Below, piece after piece: positions 1 to 7,233 of a stretch of DNA of 64,000 nt; position 1 is the stretch's first letter, and every line of letters begins with the position of its first letter. The stretch comes from Psychrobacter jeotgali (lineage in GTDB: Bacteria; Pseudomonadota; Gammaproteobacteria; Pseudomonadales; Moraxellaceae): positions 186,001-250,000 of the forward strand of contig NZ_CAJHAF010000001.1 of the NCBI RefSeq assembly GCF_904846315.1, written 5' to 3'. Under the pieces are notes generated by a model. That model saw nothing but the letters and a program-made list of their open reading frames with translations, ran no database searches and was not told the DNA's origin. Position numbers and translations under genes: made by a program.

Positions 1-1057
1 TCCCGCGTTCCTCCGCTATCAGCTCAAAATAATCAATCAGTTTGGAGATCAGTATCTCGGTATCGACCCGCTTAAGCTGCGAGTCACTAAGCCCTTTTTG
101 GGTCTTTGCCAGCAGTAGCATATTATTAATCAAACTCGATAACTGCTCGAGTGTATCGTGCTGCTGATGCAACTGTTCGATATACTCTTCAGTGGCTCTT
201 GGCTTACTGAGCATAACCTGCGTCTGAGTGCTTAGCGTGGCTATGGGCGTGCGCAGCTCATGAGCGATGTTGTCAGAAAAACGCAATAGGGAGACAAAAT
301 TGCTCTCAAGCTTAGCCATCATTAAATTATAAGACTCCGCTAAAGGTCTTAGCTCTAAAGGCATCTCACTGGTATTAATCCTTTCATCAAGCCTTTCAGG
401 GTGGATACCCTTCATCCGCTGCATGATAGTAGATAAGGGCGCAAAACCCCAATAGACGCTTAATGCAGCCACGGAGACTAGCAATAAAGTAATAGCGAAT
501 AAAATTAAACTTAGCTGGCGATTAAACTGTAATAAATATTGGTGATGGATATCAATAGGTAGAGCGATAAGGGCAAGGGTCTCATCCGTTTGCACAATCA
601 CAGCTCGATACCGCCGATTATTTATTTTGGTTACAAACTGCTGCTCATGATGGTTTTGCCACAAAGATAATAAACTAAAATCTACAGGTAGCTCCTCAGC
701 GAAGCTATTAGGTACGCTGGTTAATACGTTGTCGTGCTTATCAGTTAGCAGGGTTTTGAGATCATAATTTTGCCATGCAGGGTGCGAGTGTTCGGCTTGA
801 TCCACCTCGTTTGTGGTATCGGGTAGTGGCGTTTGATTATAGCTATCATTAGTATTGGCTTGCTTACGCCAATTAAAAGCGGCATGGGTGAGAATCTCGG
901 CATCCATCTCTTCAAAGTGACTTTTAACCGAGCGCTGTACCCAGATATAGATGACGACTTGGGAGATAACCACAAATATGGTGAGCAAAAATACCGTACG
1001 CCATAATAGAGGTAGACGTCGATTGTCCGACTTAGTGTTAATCTTATTGGCTGCCAT
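1..1057 (-). CDS. cusS: Heavy-metal (copper) sensor histidine kinase, CusS-like, partial
   Basis: Inner-membrane sensor kinase predicted to sense periplasmic copper or silver and phosphorylate the adjacent response regulator. I translated it from the sequence: it starts at ATG 1057 (MAANKINTKSDNRR), one base after the stop of the regulator, so the two are surely co-transcribed. Visible are an N-terminal membrane segment (about residues 18-40), a periplasmic loop, a second membrane segment near residues 180-200, a HAMP-like linker, and an H-box NIAHELRTPIATL with the phospho-accepting His at about 266. The ATPase domain lies beyond the window, so about 352 N-terminal residues are present. The family call rests on the H-box, the layout and the divergent copper genes. 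The periplasmic sensor loop itself is too variable to prove copper specificity. Confidence 0.88.
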   Translation of the reverse strand, partial: MAANKINTKSDNRRLPLLWRTVFLLTIFVVISQVVIYIWVQRSVKSHFEEMDAEILTHAAFNWRKQANTNDSYNQTPLPDTTNEVDQAEHSHPAWQNYDLKTLLTDKHDNVLTSVPNSFAEELPVDFSLLSLWQNHHEQQFVTKINNRRYRAVIVQTDETLALIALPIDIHHQYLLQFNRQLSLILFAITLLLVSVAALSVYWGFAPLSTIMQRMKGIHPERLDERINTSEMPLELRPLAESYNLMMAKLESNFVSLLRFSDNIAHELRTPIATLSTQTQVMLSKPRATEEYIEQLHQQHDTLEQLSSLINNMLLLAKTQKGLSDSQLKRVDTEILISKLIDYFELIAEERG

Positions 1058-1058
1058 T

Positions 1059-1853
1059 TTATTTAACGTCGATTTGATGGGTTGCATAACTATCAGCGTT
1101 ATCAGAGTTATCGGCGATAGGGTTTAAAGGGTCTGAATTTTCTGAACTTTTCGAAGTCGTTGCAGTATCTGGAGTCTCTAAAACCTCCAACTTATAGCCC
1201 ATGCCGCGTACAGTATGAATCAGCTTGATCTCAAAGCTATCGTCGATTTTGAGGCGCAGGCGCCTGATCGCCACATCGATCACATTGGTATCACTATCAA
1301 AATTCATATCCCAGACTTGCGAAGCAATAACCGAGCGCGGCAGTACCTCACCGCGGTGCTCAAGCATAAACTGCAATAAAGCAAATTCTTTGGCGGTCAG
1401 TTTAATAAGAACATCGCCTCTATGAACCGTGCGTTTGGCAATATCCATCTTTAAATCCGCCAGCTCTAAAAGGGTGCTTTGATAATCTGCTTGATTGGCG
1501 CGGCGCAGCAGACTTTTTATTCTCACTATCAATTCGGCAAAGGCAAAAGGTTTGGTCAGATAGTCATCGCCGCCGATTTCAATCCCTTTTACTCTATCGC
1601 TTAAATCATCTTTAGCGGTCAAAAACAGCACCGGCGTATGCTTGCCCGCCGCTCGGTAATTGCGTACCAACTCAAAGCCGCTAATATCAGGCAGCATTAC
1701 ATCCATCAGCACCACGCTATACTCATTGGTCATCAGTGCATGATAGCCATCAAGCCCCGTCAGCTGATGCTCAACGATAAAGCCGGCCTCGGTTAGCCCC
1801 TTTTTTATATATTCGCCAAGTTGTACTTCATCTTCTACTAATAATACTTTCAT
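1059..1853 (-). CDS. cusR: Copper-responsive response regulator, CusR/CopR-like (OmpR family)
   Basis: DNA-binding response regulator, the partner of the kinase directly downstream. The receiver domain (1-120) has the acidic pair VEDE, phospho-acceptor Asp51 in VLMDVMLPD, and the conserved Lys in LTKPF. The winged-helix OmpR-type domain follows and ends with VRGMGYKLEVLE near residue 226. Such regulators usually stop there; this one carries about 38 extra residues rich in Ser, Asp and Asn, with no recognised function. It diverges from the copper genes, and a palindrome resembling the CusR box lies in the intergenic region, so it probably activates the rightward genes and may control its own operon. 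CopR, CusR and PcoR names are interchangeable at this level of evidence. Confidence 0.9.
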   Translation of the reverse strand: MKVLLVEDEVQLGEYIKKGLTEAGFIVEHQLTGLDGYHALMTNEYSVVLMDVMLPDISGFELVRNYRAAGKHTPVLFLTAKDDLSDRVKGIEIGGDDYLTKPFAFAELIVRIKSLLRRANQADYQSTLLELADLKMDIAKRTVHRGDVLIKLTAKEFALLQFMLEHRGEVLPRSVIASQVWDMNFDSDTNVIDVAIRRLRLKIDDSFEIKLIHTVRGMGYKLEVLETPDTATTSKSSENSDPLNPIADNSDNADSYATHQIDVK

Positions 1854-1925
1854 ACTTACTTCTCTTAGATGCTCTATTACTAGAATAGTAAAGCAATAAA
1901 GGCTTTATGGACATTTAAAACGGCA

Positions 1926-1947
1926 AAGATGACAAAATTGTCATCTT
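1926..1947. promoter_or_regulatory. Perfect 10-2-10 palindrome, probable CusR/CopR box
   Basis: The arms aagatgacaa (1926-1935) and ttgtcatctt (1938-1947) are exact reverse complements with a 2-bp spacer. The layout and core ATGACAAnnTTGTCAT match the CusR box of Escherichia coli as I remember it. It ends 12 bp before the -35 hexamer of the rightward promoter, a fitting place for an activator. Another gtcat half-site follows at 1951-1955. Confidence 0.82.
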
Positions 1948-1959
1948 AATGTCATCTGA

Positions 1960-1988
1960 TTGTCAGGGTTCGTCAGCTACTCTATAAA
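1960..1988 (+). promoter_or_regulatory. Sigma70-type promoter of the copper gene series
   Basis: A -35 TTGTCA (1960-1965) and a -10 TATAAA (1983-1988) are separated by exactly 17 bp, downstream of the CusR-like palindrome and about 37 bp before the first ATG. Transcription would start near 1995. No strong terminator is seen before the one after copB, so this promoter may drive at least the genes up to 6558. Confidence 0.65.
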
Positions 1989-2024
1989 TCAATCTAACCA
2001 ACGTCCAACTAAAGAGAACCCATC

Positions 2025-2315
2025 ATGTGGTCACCTAAATCGCTCATTATTACCGCCGTTGCTCTAGTACTCTCAACCTCAGCGCTAGCTCATGATCCAA
2101 AGATGCATGGGCAAAAGGATCAAATGAATTGTGAAAAAATGGATAAGCATCTGCAGATGATGCAAAACATGGATCACAGTCAAATGGATATGAATGATCC
2201 TGCCATGAAAGCTATGATGGCGAATATGGGTAAAATGAAACAGATGTACCAAAAGCATTGCATTAGTGATAATGCCAATACCGATAAGGTTAATATTAGC
2301 AACAAGCAAACTTAA
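2025..2315 (+). CDS. Small Met-rich periplasmic protein, probable copper binder
   Basis: This 96-residue protein has a clear Sec signal peptide (MWSPKSLIITAVALVLSTSALA, cleavage after ALA near residue 22). The mature part of about 74 residues holds 14 Met, several His and two Cys, with runs such as MDHSQMDMNDPAM. That composition is typical of periplasmic Cu(I)/Cu(II)-binding proteins in copper operons. It is the first gene after the CusR-like box, so it should be made early on copper exposure. I cannot place it in a named family. A role as a periplasmic copper sponge or carrier is inferred from composition and neighbours. The start is supported by AAGAGA upstream. Confidence 0.8.
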   Translation: MWSPKSLIITAVALVLSTSALAHDPKMHGQKDQMNCEKMDKHLQMMQNMDHSQMDMNDPAMKAMMANMGKMKQMYQKHCISDNANTDKVNISNKQT

Positions 2316-2383
2316 GGTTTTTGATAGGAATCACAAGGATTGTTTATAGTGATTTATGAAAAAAATGGAATTAGGATAAATGA

Positions 2384-2950
2384 ATGACGTTTTTATGGGG
2401 TGTGCTGTTTAGTATTGTTGTAGCGGTAGCAAGTATTTTTATAATCGTAATGAGCGGCGTGATAAATGTCGGTGCCGATCACGCGCACAGTCCAATGGTT
2501 TATAGCCTACTTGAAACTGCTCGCACGCGCTCGATAGCTAGGGCCAGTAAGGATATTGAGGTTCCCAATTTGGATAAGGCGGAGATGGTCAGCTCAGGTG
2601 GCGCGGATTATAAAGATATGTGTGCAAGCTGTCATTTGTCACCAGATAGAACTCAAACGGATCTTAGCGCAGGGTTATATCCCAAACCACCCAACTTTAC
2701 CGATGCAAAAGTGGTTGAGCGTTATCAAACGGATGAAGGCGCGCAGCAAAGCTTTTGGGCGATTAAGCACGGTATTATGGCTTCAGGGATGCCAGCGTGG
2801 GGCGCAACCCATGATGACGATAGGATGTGGGCGATGGTGGCTTTTATTAGATCACTGCCCCAATTAAATGAGAGTCAGTACACCATGCTGACCACTAGGT
2901 TTGATGATGATATGCTAGATATATCAGATGCTGCCAAGATGCAGCATTAA
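2384..2950 (+). CDS. Membrane-anchored monoheme cytochrome c
   Basis: This 188-residue protein has one N-terminal hydrophobic segment (about 5-30), likely an uncleaved anchor, and then a periplasmic class I cytochrome c domain. Heme attachment is CASCH (Cys80, Cys83, His84), and the Met of SGMPAWG, near residue 138, is a plausible axial ligand. Cytochrome c genes are not part of the classic copABCD/pcoABCDE sets. Here it lies between two copper-binding proteins and only 24 bp before the DUF411 gene. It could pass electrons to or from the multicopper oxidase or support Cu(I)/Cu(II) redox in the periplasm; both ideas are inference. GGAT lies upstream of the ATG. Confidence 0.85.
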   Translation: MTFLWGVLFSIVVAVASIFIIVMSGVINVGADHAHSPMVYSLLETARTRSIARASKDIEVPNLDKAEMVSSGGADYKDMCASCHLSPDRTQTDLSAGLYPKPPNFTDAKVVERYQTDEGAQQSFWAIKHGIMASGMPAWGATHDDDRMWAMVAFIRSLPQLNESQYTMLTTRFDDDMLDISDAAKMQH

Positions 2951-2974
2951 CTAAAAAACAAGTAGAGGTACTCT

Positions 2975-3601
2975 ATGAAAATTTCTATAAAACCTTGCAA
3001 CCACAAACTCTTTTTTACTCTTAATAAACCATTGGGAGCCGTTTTTTTATTGTTAGCAACATCGACGCTATTCGCTTGTAGTGAGCCTAATAGCACTGCT
3101 GCAACGGCGGCGCCAGTAGAGGCGGCAACGGACACTTCAACACTGCAAGTCCAAGCAGCGGATACTACCGATCCTATTAACTCTACCTCTGGGTCACTAA
3201 AAAATGTTTCTGCTAGTATTTATAAAGACGCTAATTGCGGCTGTTGTAGCGAATGGATCGAGCACGCTGAAGGTCATGGCTTAAGTGCAGATGCGCATGA
3301 TGTCACCGACTTAATGGTTTTTAAAGAACGCTACGGCGTACCGAATAATATGCAGTCCTGTCATACCACTGTCACCACTGACGGCTATGTTTTTGAAGGT
3401 CATGTGCCAGCCAAACACATGGCACAGTTCCTAGCTAATCCACCAAGTGAAGCTATTGGACTTGCCGTACCTGGTATGCCAATGGGTAGTCCAGGTATGG
3501 AATATCAGGGTAGATTTGATCCGTATCAAGTTATGCAAATCAATAAAGATGGCAGCACTAGTGTTTATGCCAATATTGATTCTCCTGAAGCGCAGCTATA
3601 G
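2975..3601 (+). CDS. copG: DUF411 (CopG-like) metal-binding lipoprotein
   Basis: The N-terminus has a hydrophobic stretch ending in the lipobox LFAC (Cys35), so the protein is probably lipidated in the periplasm. A low-complexity Ala/Thr linker follows, then a DUF411 domain (about 78-205) with the hallmark NCGCCSEWIEH (Cys88, Cys90, Cys91), a second cysteine in MQSCHTT (Cys129) and the EGHVPAKHM histidines. DUF411 proteins of copper loci (CopG, YgfF-like) bind copper at a cysteine cluster and are thought to handle Cu redox in the periplasm. Domain recognition is firm, the exact function less so. AGAGG precedes the start codon. The next gene, copA, begins 127 bp downstream. Confidence 0.85.
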   Translation: MKISIKPCNHKLFFTLNKPLGAVFLLLATSTLFACSEPNSTAATAAPVEAATDTSTLQVQAADTTDPINSTSGSLKNVSASIYKDANCGCCSEWIEHAEGHGLSADAHDVTDLMVFKERYGVPNNMQSCHTTVTTDGYVFEGHVPAKHMAQFLANPPSEAIGLAVPGMPMGSPGMEYQGRFDPYQVMQINKDGSTSVYANIDSPEAQL

Positions 3602-3728
3602 TTTAGGTTTTAGTAAGCGAACAAATCTCAGCCTACACCAAAAATGGTACCTCATTGATAATAAGCTATTAATTACCCAAGTCAAACAAGTGTTAACAGA
3701 TTTTTAATAAGATAAACTAGGTCACATT

Positions 3729-5438
3729 ATGATAAATAAAAACAGACTAAATCGTAGGCGTTTTTTAACTGGCTCTTCAACACTACTTGGGGCGTCGATG
3801 CTATCGACACTACCAACGATAGCCAATAGTGCGCTAGGCGTAAATGGACAAAACGCGGTTATCAATAGTGATAAACCGGATCATAAAGTACCGATACTGA
3901 CGGGTAAAGAGTTTGATCTGTATATCAGTAAAAAGCCGGTCATAGTCAATGGCAAATCAAGCATGGCAACGCTGATCAATGACTCACTACCTGCGCCAAC
4001 GCTGAAGATGCAGGAAGGCGACACGGTGGTGATTCGTGTCCATAATCAGATGGATGAGTCGACCTCTATTCACTGGCATGGTTTACTGGTACCGTTTGAG
4101 ATGGACGGGGTGCCGGGTATTAGCTTTGACGGTATTCCGGCCAATAGTACCTTTACTTATACCTTTACCCTGAAACAATCGGGCACTTATTGGTATCACT
4201 CGCATACCGGCTTTCAAGAGCAGACTGGTATGCGCGGGGCGATTGTCATCGAGCCTAAAGGACGGGAGCGTCATCCTGTAGAGGAAGATCACGTCATACT
4301 GCTTAGCGATTGGACGCACCGTGATCCCAATAATTTGCTTAAGCTGTTAAAGCAGCGTGCTGACTTTGATAATTACCATTTACCTGATTTTAAAAAGCTG
4401 TTGTCCGATATTGCCAAAACCGATATTAAAACCGCCTTTGATGAGCGCAAAATGTGGAATCAGATGCGCATGATGCCGACCGACTTCAGTGATTTGACTG
4501 GCGAGACCACTTTTGATTATCTAATTAATGGTAAGACGACCGCGGCCAATTGGGCGCAGATCGTCAAACCTGGTCAACCCGTTAAATTACGCTTTATCAA
4601 CGGCTCAGCGCAAACCATATTTGATGTGCGTATTCCGGGTCTGAAGATGACGGTGGTGGCAACTGACGGTGTCGATGTGGAGCCAGTCGCTATCGATGAT
4701 TTTCGGATTGGGGTCGCAGAGACTTATGATGTCATCGTTACGCCGACCAAAGATGCTTATACCATATTTGCGCAAAATATCGACCGCTCCGACTATGTAG
4801 CCGCAAGGTTAGCAACTAATCCTCAGGCTCAAGCTGTTATTCCTAGCATGGACGCTATTGAGTGGTTAACGATGGCGGATATGATGGGGGCGATGGGTGA
4901 TAACGGCTATAAAGCCCATCATGCCAAAACCGAGTATGACTTTAAAACCGATATGCGCGTCGATAGCCCACGCATCAACCTTGATGATCCGGGTATTAAC
5001 CTGCGTGAAGTCGCTAAAAAACGTGACATATTAACCTATAGTCAGCTACGGTCGATAGATGAGACCGCACTTAGAGAGCAGAAAAAGCCAACCAAAGAGC
5101 TTGAGATTCATCTGACCGGTAACATGGAGCGTTATATTTGGGCGCTAGACGGGATTAAATTTGTTGACGCCAAGCCTGTGAATATCAGACCAAATGAGCG
5201 CGTACGTATCACTTTGGTCAACGATACGATGATGAGTCATCCTATGCATTTGCATGGTATGTGGAGTGATTTACGCGCACCTAATGGCGATTTTCAGGTA
5301 CGCAAACATACGATATTGGTACATCCTGCACAAAAGGTAAGCTTCGATGTCACCGGAGAGGCGGGACGCTGGGCGTGGCATTGTCATCTGCTTTATCACA
5401 TGGAAGCGGGGATGTTTAGAGAAGTTGCCGTTGTATAA
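3729..5438 (+). CDS. copA: Copper resistance multicopper oxidase CopA (PcoA family)
   Basis: Periplasmic multicopper oxidase that oxidises Cu(I) to the less toxic Cu(II). The N-terminus carries a twin-arginine signal (NRRRFLTGSS, residues 8-17), fitting export of a folded copper enzyme. Copper-ligand motifs are present: HWHG (115-118), WYHSH (155-159), HPMHLHG near the third cupredoxin domain, and HCHLLYHMEAGM close to the C-terminus, which supplies type 1, 2 and 3 ligands. At 569 residues it is close to PcoA. The Met-rich insert of PcoA is reduced to a short stretch near MADMMGAMG. It is followed by copB, with a dispersed palindromic repeat between them. This is the periplasmic oxidase, not the CopA ATPase of Gram-positive nomenclature. 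Confidence 0.95.
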   Translation: MINKNRLNRRRFLTGSSTLLGASMLSTLPTIANSALGVNGQNAVINSDKPDHKVPILTGKEFDLYISKKPVIVNGKSSMATLINDSLPAPTLKMQEGDTVVIRVHNQMDESTSIHWHGLLVPFEMDGVPGISFDGIPANSTFTYTFTLKQSGTYWYHSHTGFQEQTGMRGAIVIEPKGRERHPVEEDHVILLSDWTHRDPNNLLKLLKQRADFDNYHLPDFKKLLSDIAKTDIKTAFDERKMWNQMRMMPTDFSDLTGETTFDYLINGKTTAANWAQIVKPGQPVKLRFINGSAQTIFDVRIPGLKMTVVATDGVDVEPVAIDDFRIGVAETYDVIVTPTKDAYTIFAQNIDRSDYVAARLATNPQAQAVIPSMDAIEWLTMADMMGAMGDNGYKAHHAKTEYDFKTDMRVDSPRINLDDPGINLREVAKKRDILTYSQLRSIDETALREQKKPTKELEIHLTGNMERYIWALDGIKFVDAKPVNIRPNERVRITLVNDTMMSHPMHLHGMWSDLRAPNGDFQVRKHTILVHPAQKVSFDVTGEAGRWAWHCHLLYHMEAGMFREVAVV

Positions 5439-5467
5439 AAATGGTGGAATTTAATTTATCTGAAAAA

Positions 5468-5589
5468 TATACAGGTAAGAGTCGTGGCGTGAGGCTGATA
5501 AAAAATTTCTTGCGTGCTGTAGCTAGCAGACAGAGGCTGCAAAAATTTCTACCAGCCTCACTGTATTTTTTTGAAAATAAATAGACTAT
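5468..5589 (-). repeat. Dispersed palindromic repeat, copy A (between copA and copB)
   Basis: The copy lies in reverse orientation relative to two other copies at 10625 and 62879. The core has a 9-bp perfect inverted repeat, gtgaggctg (5489-5497) with cagcctcac (5553-5561), enclosing the shared sequence that reads, on the minus strand, gcagcctctgtctgc and acagcacgcaag. Outer tataca/tgtata arms are also visible. The ends beyond 5468-5567 are uncertain because the outer inverted repeats are degenerate here. Confidence 0.75.
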
Positions 5590-5601
5590 GTGGGACTCAT
5601 T

Positions 5602-6558
5602 ATGAAAACAATTAAAAAAGGTCTGCCATTCATCGGATTGTCATCATTAGTCATGCTGGCGTCACCCTTTGCAACGGCCGCCGAGATGCCTGAAATGGAT
5701 CATAGTGATATGGACATGTCAGGCGATATGATAGATATGGATCATAGCGGTATGGATATGTCAGAGATGGATCACAGTGGTATGAGTATGTCAGATGATA
5801 TGTCAGGCATGGATCATGGTGATATGGACATGTCGGGTATGCAAGGTGGAGAGCCGCCAGCTGATGCTCGTAGCCCTGATTACTCAAACGGCGTCGGTTA
5901 TGGCGAGCACGGCAAGCCGGTGATGATGGGTAGCTTGCCCACATGGGGGGTCTCCGTAGACGATCTGGGCTATCAGTTTGAAGATGATGAGATTAACTTT
6001 GAAGTTGATGCTTGGTACGGTCAAGACGAGCAGCGAATTTATCTGCGTAGTGAAGGCCACGCTCAGACCAAAGACGACAAAGATATCGATAGTTTGACGT
6101 CATTGTCATATTGGAAGCCGCTAAGTATTTTTTGGAATGGCGAAGCGGGTATTGCCTATGATACTAAAAACGATAAATCTGCGCTGATGGCTGGTATCGC
6201 AGGTACCGTACCATATTTTATCGAAACCGATGTTCGAACCTACTTGTATACCGATGGTCAAATTCGGCTGGACTTGGGCGCTGAGTACGAATGGCGTTTA
6301 AATCAGCATTGGGTGGTAATACCAGAGGCTGAATTAACGGTTTTTAGCAAGGACGATACTGACAATAACATTACCAAAGGCTTTAATGAGTTAGAGACTG
6401 AGGTTCGCTTGACTTATGAGATGCTAAGTCGACAGTTTGCGCCTTATGTCGGTTTTAGTTATGAGACCGCTCTTGGCAGTGCGCGTGGTTTGCAGCGTGA
6501 AATAGGCGAAGATGTTGAATCTAGTAGCGTTACCGCAGGGGTAAAGTTTTGGTTCTAG
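5602..6558 (+). CDS. copB: Copper resistance outer-membrane protein CopB (PcoB family)
   Basis: Outer-membrane beta-barrel of the CopB/PcoB family, thought to bind or limit copper at the cell surface and to work with CopA. After a signal peptide ending in ATAAEM there is a Met/Asp/His-rich region of about 50 residues built from repeats such as MDHSGMDMS. The rest (about 85-318) is a barrel domain ending in the outer-membrane signature VKFWF. I chose ATG 5602 because the upstream GTG (5590) gives only four extra residues and a worse signal peptide. A clear terminator follows at 6611. The Met-rich repeat is longer than the rest of the local copper motifs and makes the protein a good surface Cu(I) trap. 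Confidence 0.92.
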   Translation: MKTIKKGLPFIGLSSLVMLASPFATAAEMPEMDHSDMDMSGDMIDMDHSGMDMSEMDHSGMSMSDDMSGMDHGDMDMSGMQGGEPPADARSPDYSNGVGYGEHGKPVMMGSLPTWGVSVDDLGYQFEDDEINFEVDAWYGQDEQRIYLRSEGHAQTKDDKDIDSLTSLSYWKPLSIFWNGEAGIAYDTKNDKSALMAGIAGTVPYFIETDVRTYLYTDGQIRLDLGAEYEWRLNQHWVVIPEAELTVFSKDDTDNNITKGFNELETEVRLTYEMLSRQFAPYVGFSYETALGSARGLQREIGEDVESSSVTAGVKFWF

Positions 6559-6610
6559 TGTTTATAATTTAAGCAGCGATATTTTAAAACACTGATACTT
6601 TAAACAAACT

Positions 6611-6638
6611 AGCACCTCTTTATGTAGGTGCTTTTTTG
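6611..6638 (+). terminator. Intrinsic terminator after copB
   Basis: Stem agcacct (6611-6617) with aggtgct (6626-6632), 8-nt loop, followed by a T run. It separates the copA-copB part from the downstream DUF305 and ATPase genes, which probably have a further promoter in 6640-6700. Confidence 0.8.
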
Positions 6639-6705
6639 TTAAGTTTTTATTAAGCTCATATAAAAAGATAAATTAAGGATTTGATTAAAAAATAGGAGCA
6701 ATGAC

Positions 6706-7179
6706 ATGGATAACAATATGAACAATAAGCAGAAAATGAATCCCTACGTAAAGTTTGGCCTGATGATTCTGACATCGACCCTCTTTATGTACATCATGAT
6801 GTACTTTAATACGTATCAATGGGATCACGTTTATTTTAGTGAGACTAGAGCTTATATGGCGCTGTATATGGGTGCGATGATGGCTATTATCATGCTCGCT
6901 TTTATGGGTAATATGTACAAAAAGACCAAAGTAAATCTGATGATTTATGGTCTTAGCGTGGTGCTATTTGCCTTTGGTCTATGGGGCGTGCGCTCACAGC
7001 AAACCGTCGATCAAGTCGACTGGATGCAGGCGATGATACCGCACCATTCGATTGCTATTTTGACCAGTAGCCGTGCTGATATCGAAGATCCACGTGTACG
7101 TGAGCTGGCCGATGACATTATAGAAGCGCAAGAGCGTGAAATCGGTGAGATGCAGGCGTTGATTGAAGAGCTTAAATAA
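6706..7179 (+). CDS. DUF305 (CopM-like) membrane protein
   Basis: This 157-residue protein has three predicted membrane segments (about 12-34, 48-66 and 74-92) and a short soluble C-terminal tail. The tail carries the DUF305 signature MIPHHSIAI, in which the paired His and neighbouring Met are candidate copper ligands. DUF305 proteins such as CopM of cyanobacteria bind copper, and the family is common next to copper oxidases and ATPases. The position between copB and the copper ATPase fits this. The N-terminus is Asn/Met rich (MDNNMNNKQKMN). GGAG is present upstream of the ATG. A role in delivering or sequestering copper at the inner membrane is inferred. Confidence 0.85.
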   Translation: MDNNMNNKQKMNPYVKFGLMILTSTLFMYIMMYFNTYQWDHVYFSETRAYMALYMGAMMAIIMLAFMGNMYKKTKVNLMIYGLSVVLFAFGLWGVRSQQTVDQVDWMQAMIPHHSIAILTSSRADIEDPRVRELADDIIEAQEREIGEMQALIEELK

Positions 7180-7233
7180 AACATCACGGTACTGCTGTAT
7201 GTATCATTGTTTACTGTTTTAAGGAGTAGCGTT

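Noticed and set aside
745..975. 76-residue ORF on the minus strand
   Set aside because: It overlaps the sensor kinase in another frame. The kinase frame reads through with H-box and membrane segments and is clearly the true one.
2085..2309. His/Ile-rich minus-strand ORF opposite the Met-rich copper protein
   Set aside because: It is the antisense shadow of Met codons (cat runs), with no ribosome binding site or family match.
7207..7233. TTG start of the copper ATPase
   Set aside because: The ATG at 7234 has AAGGAG directly upstream and gives the expected N-terminus.
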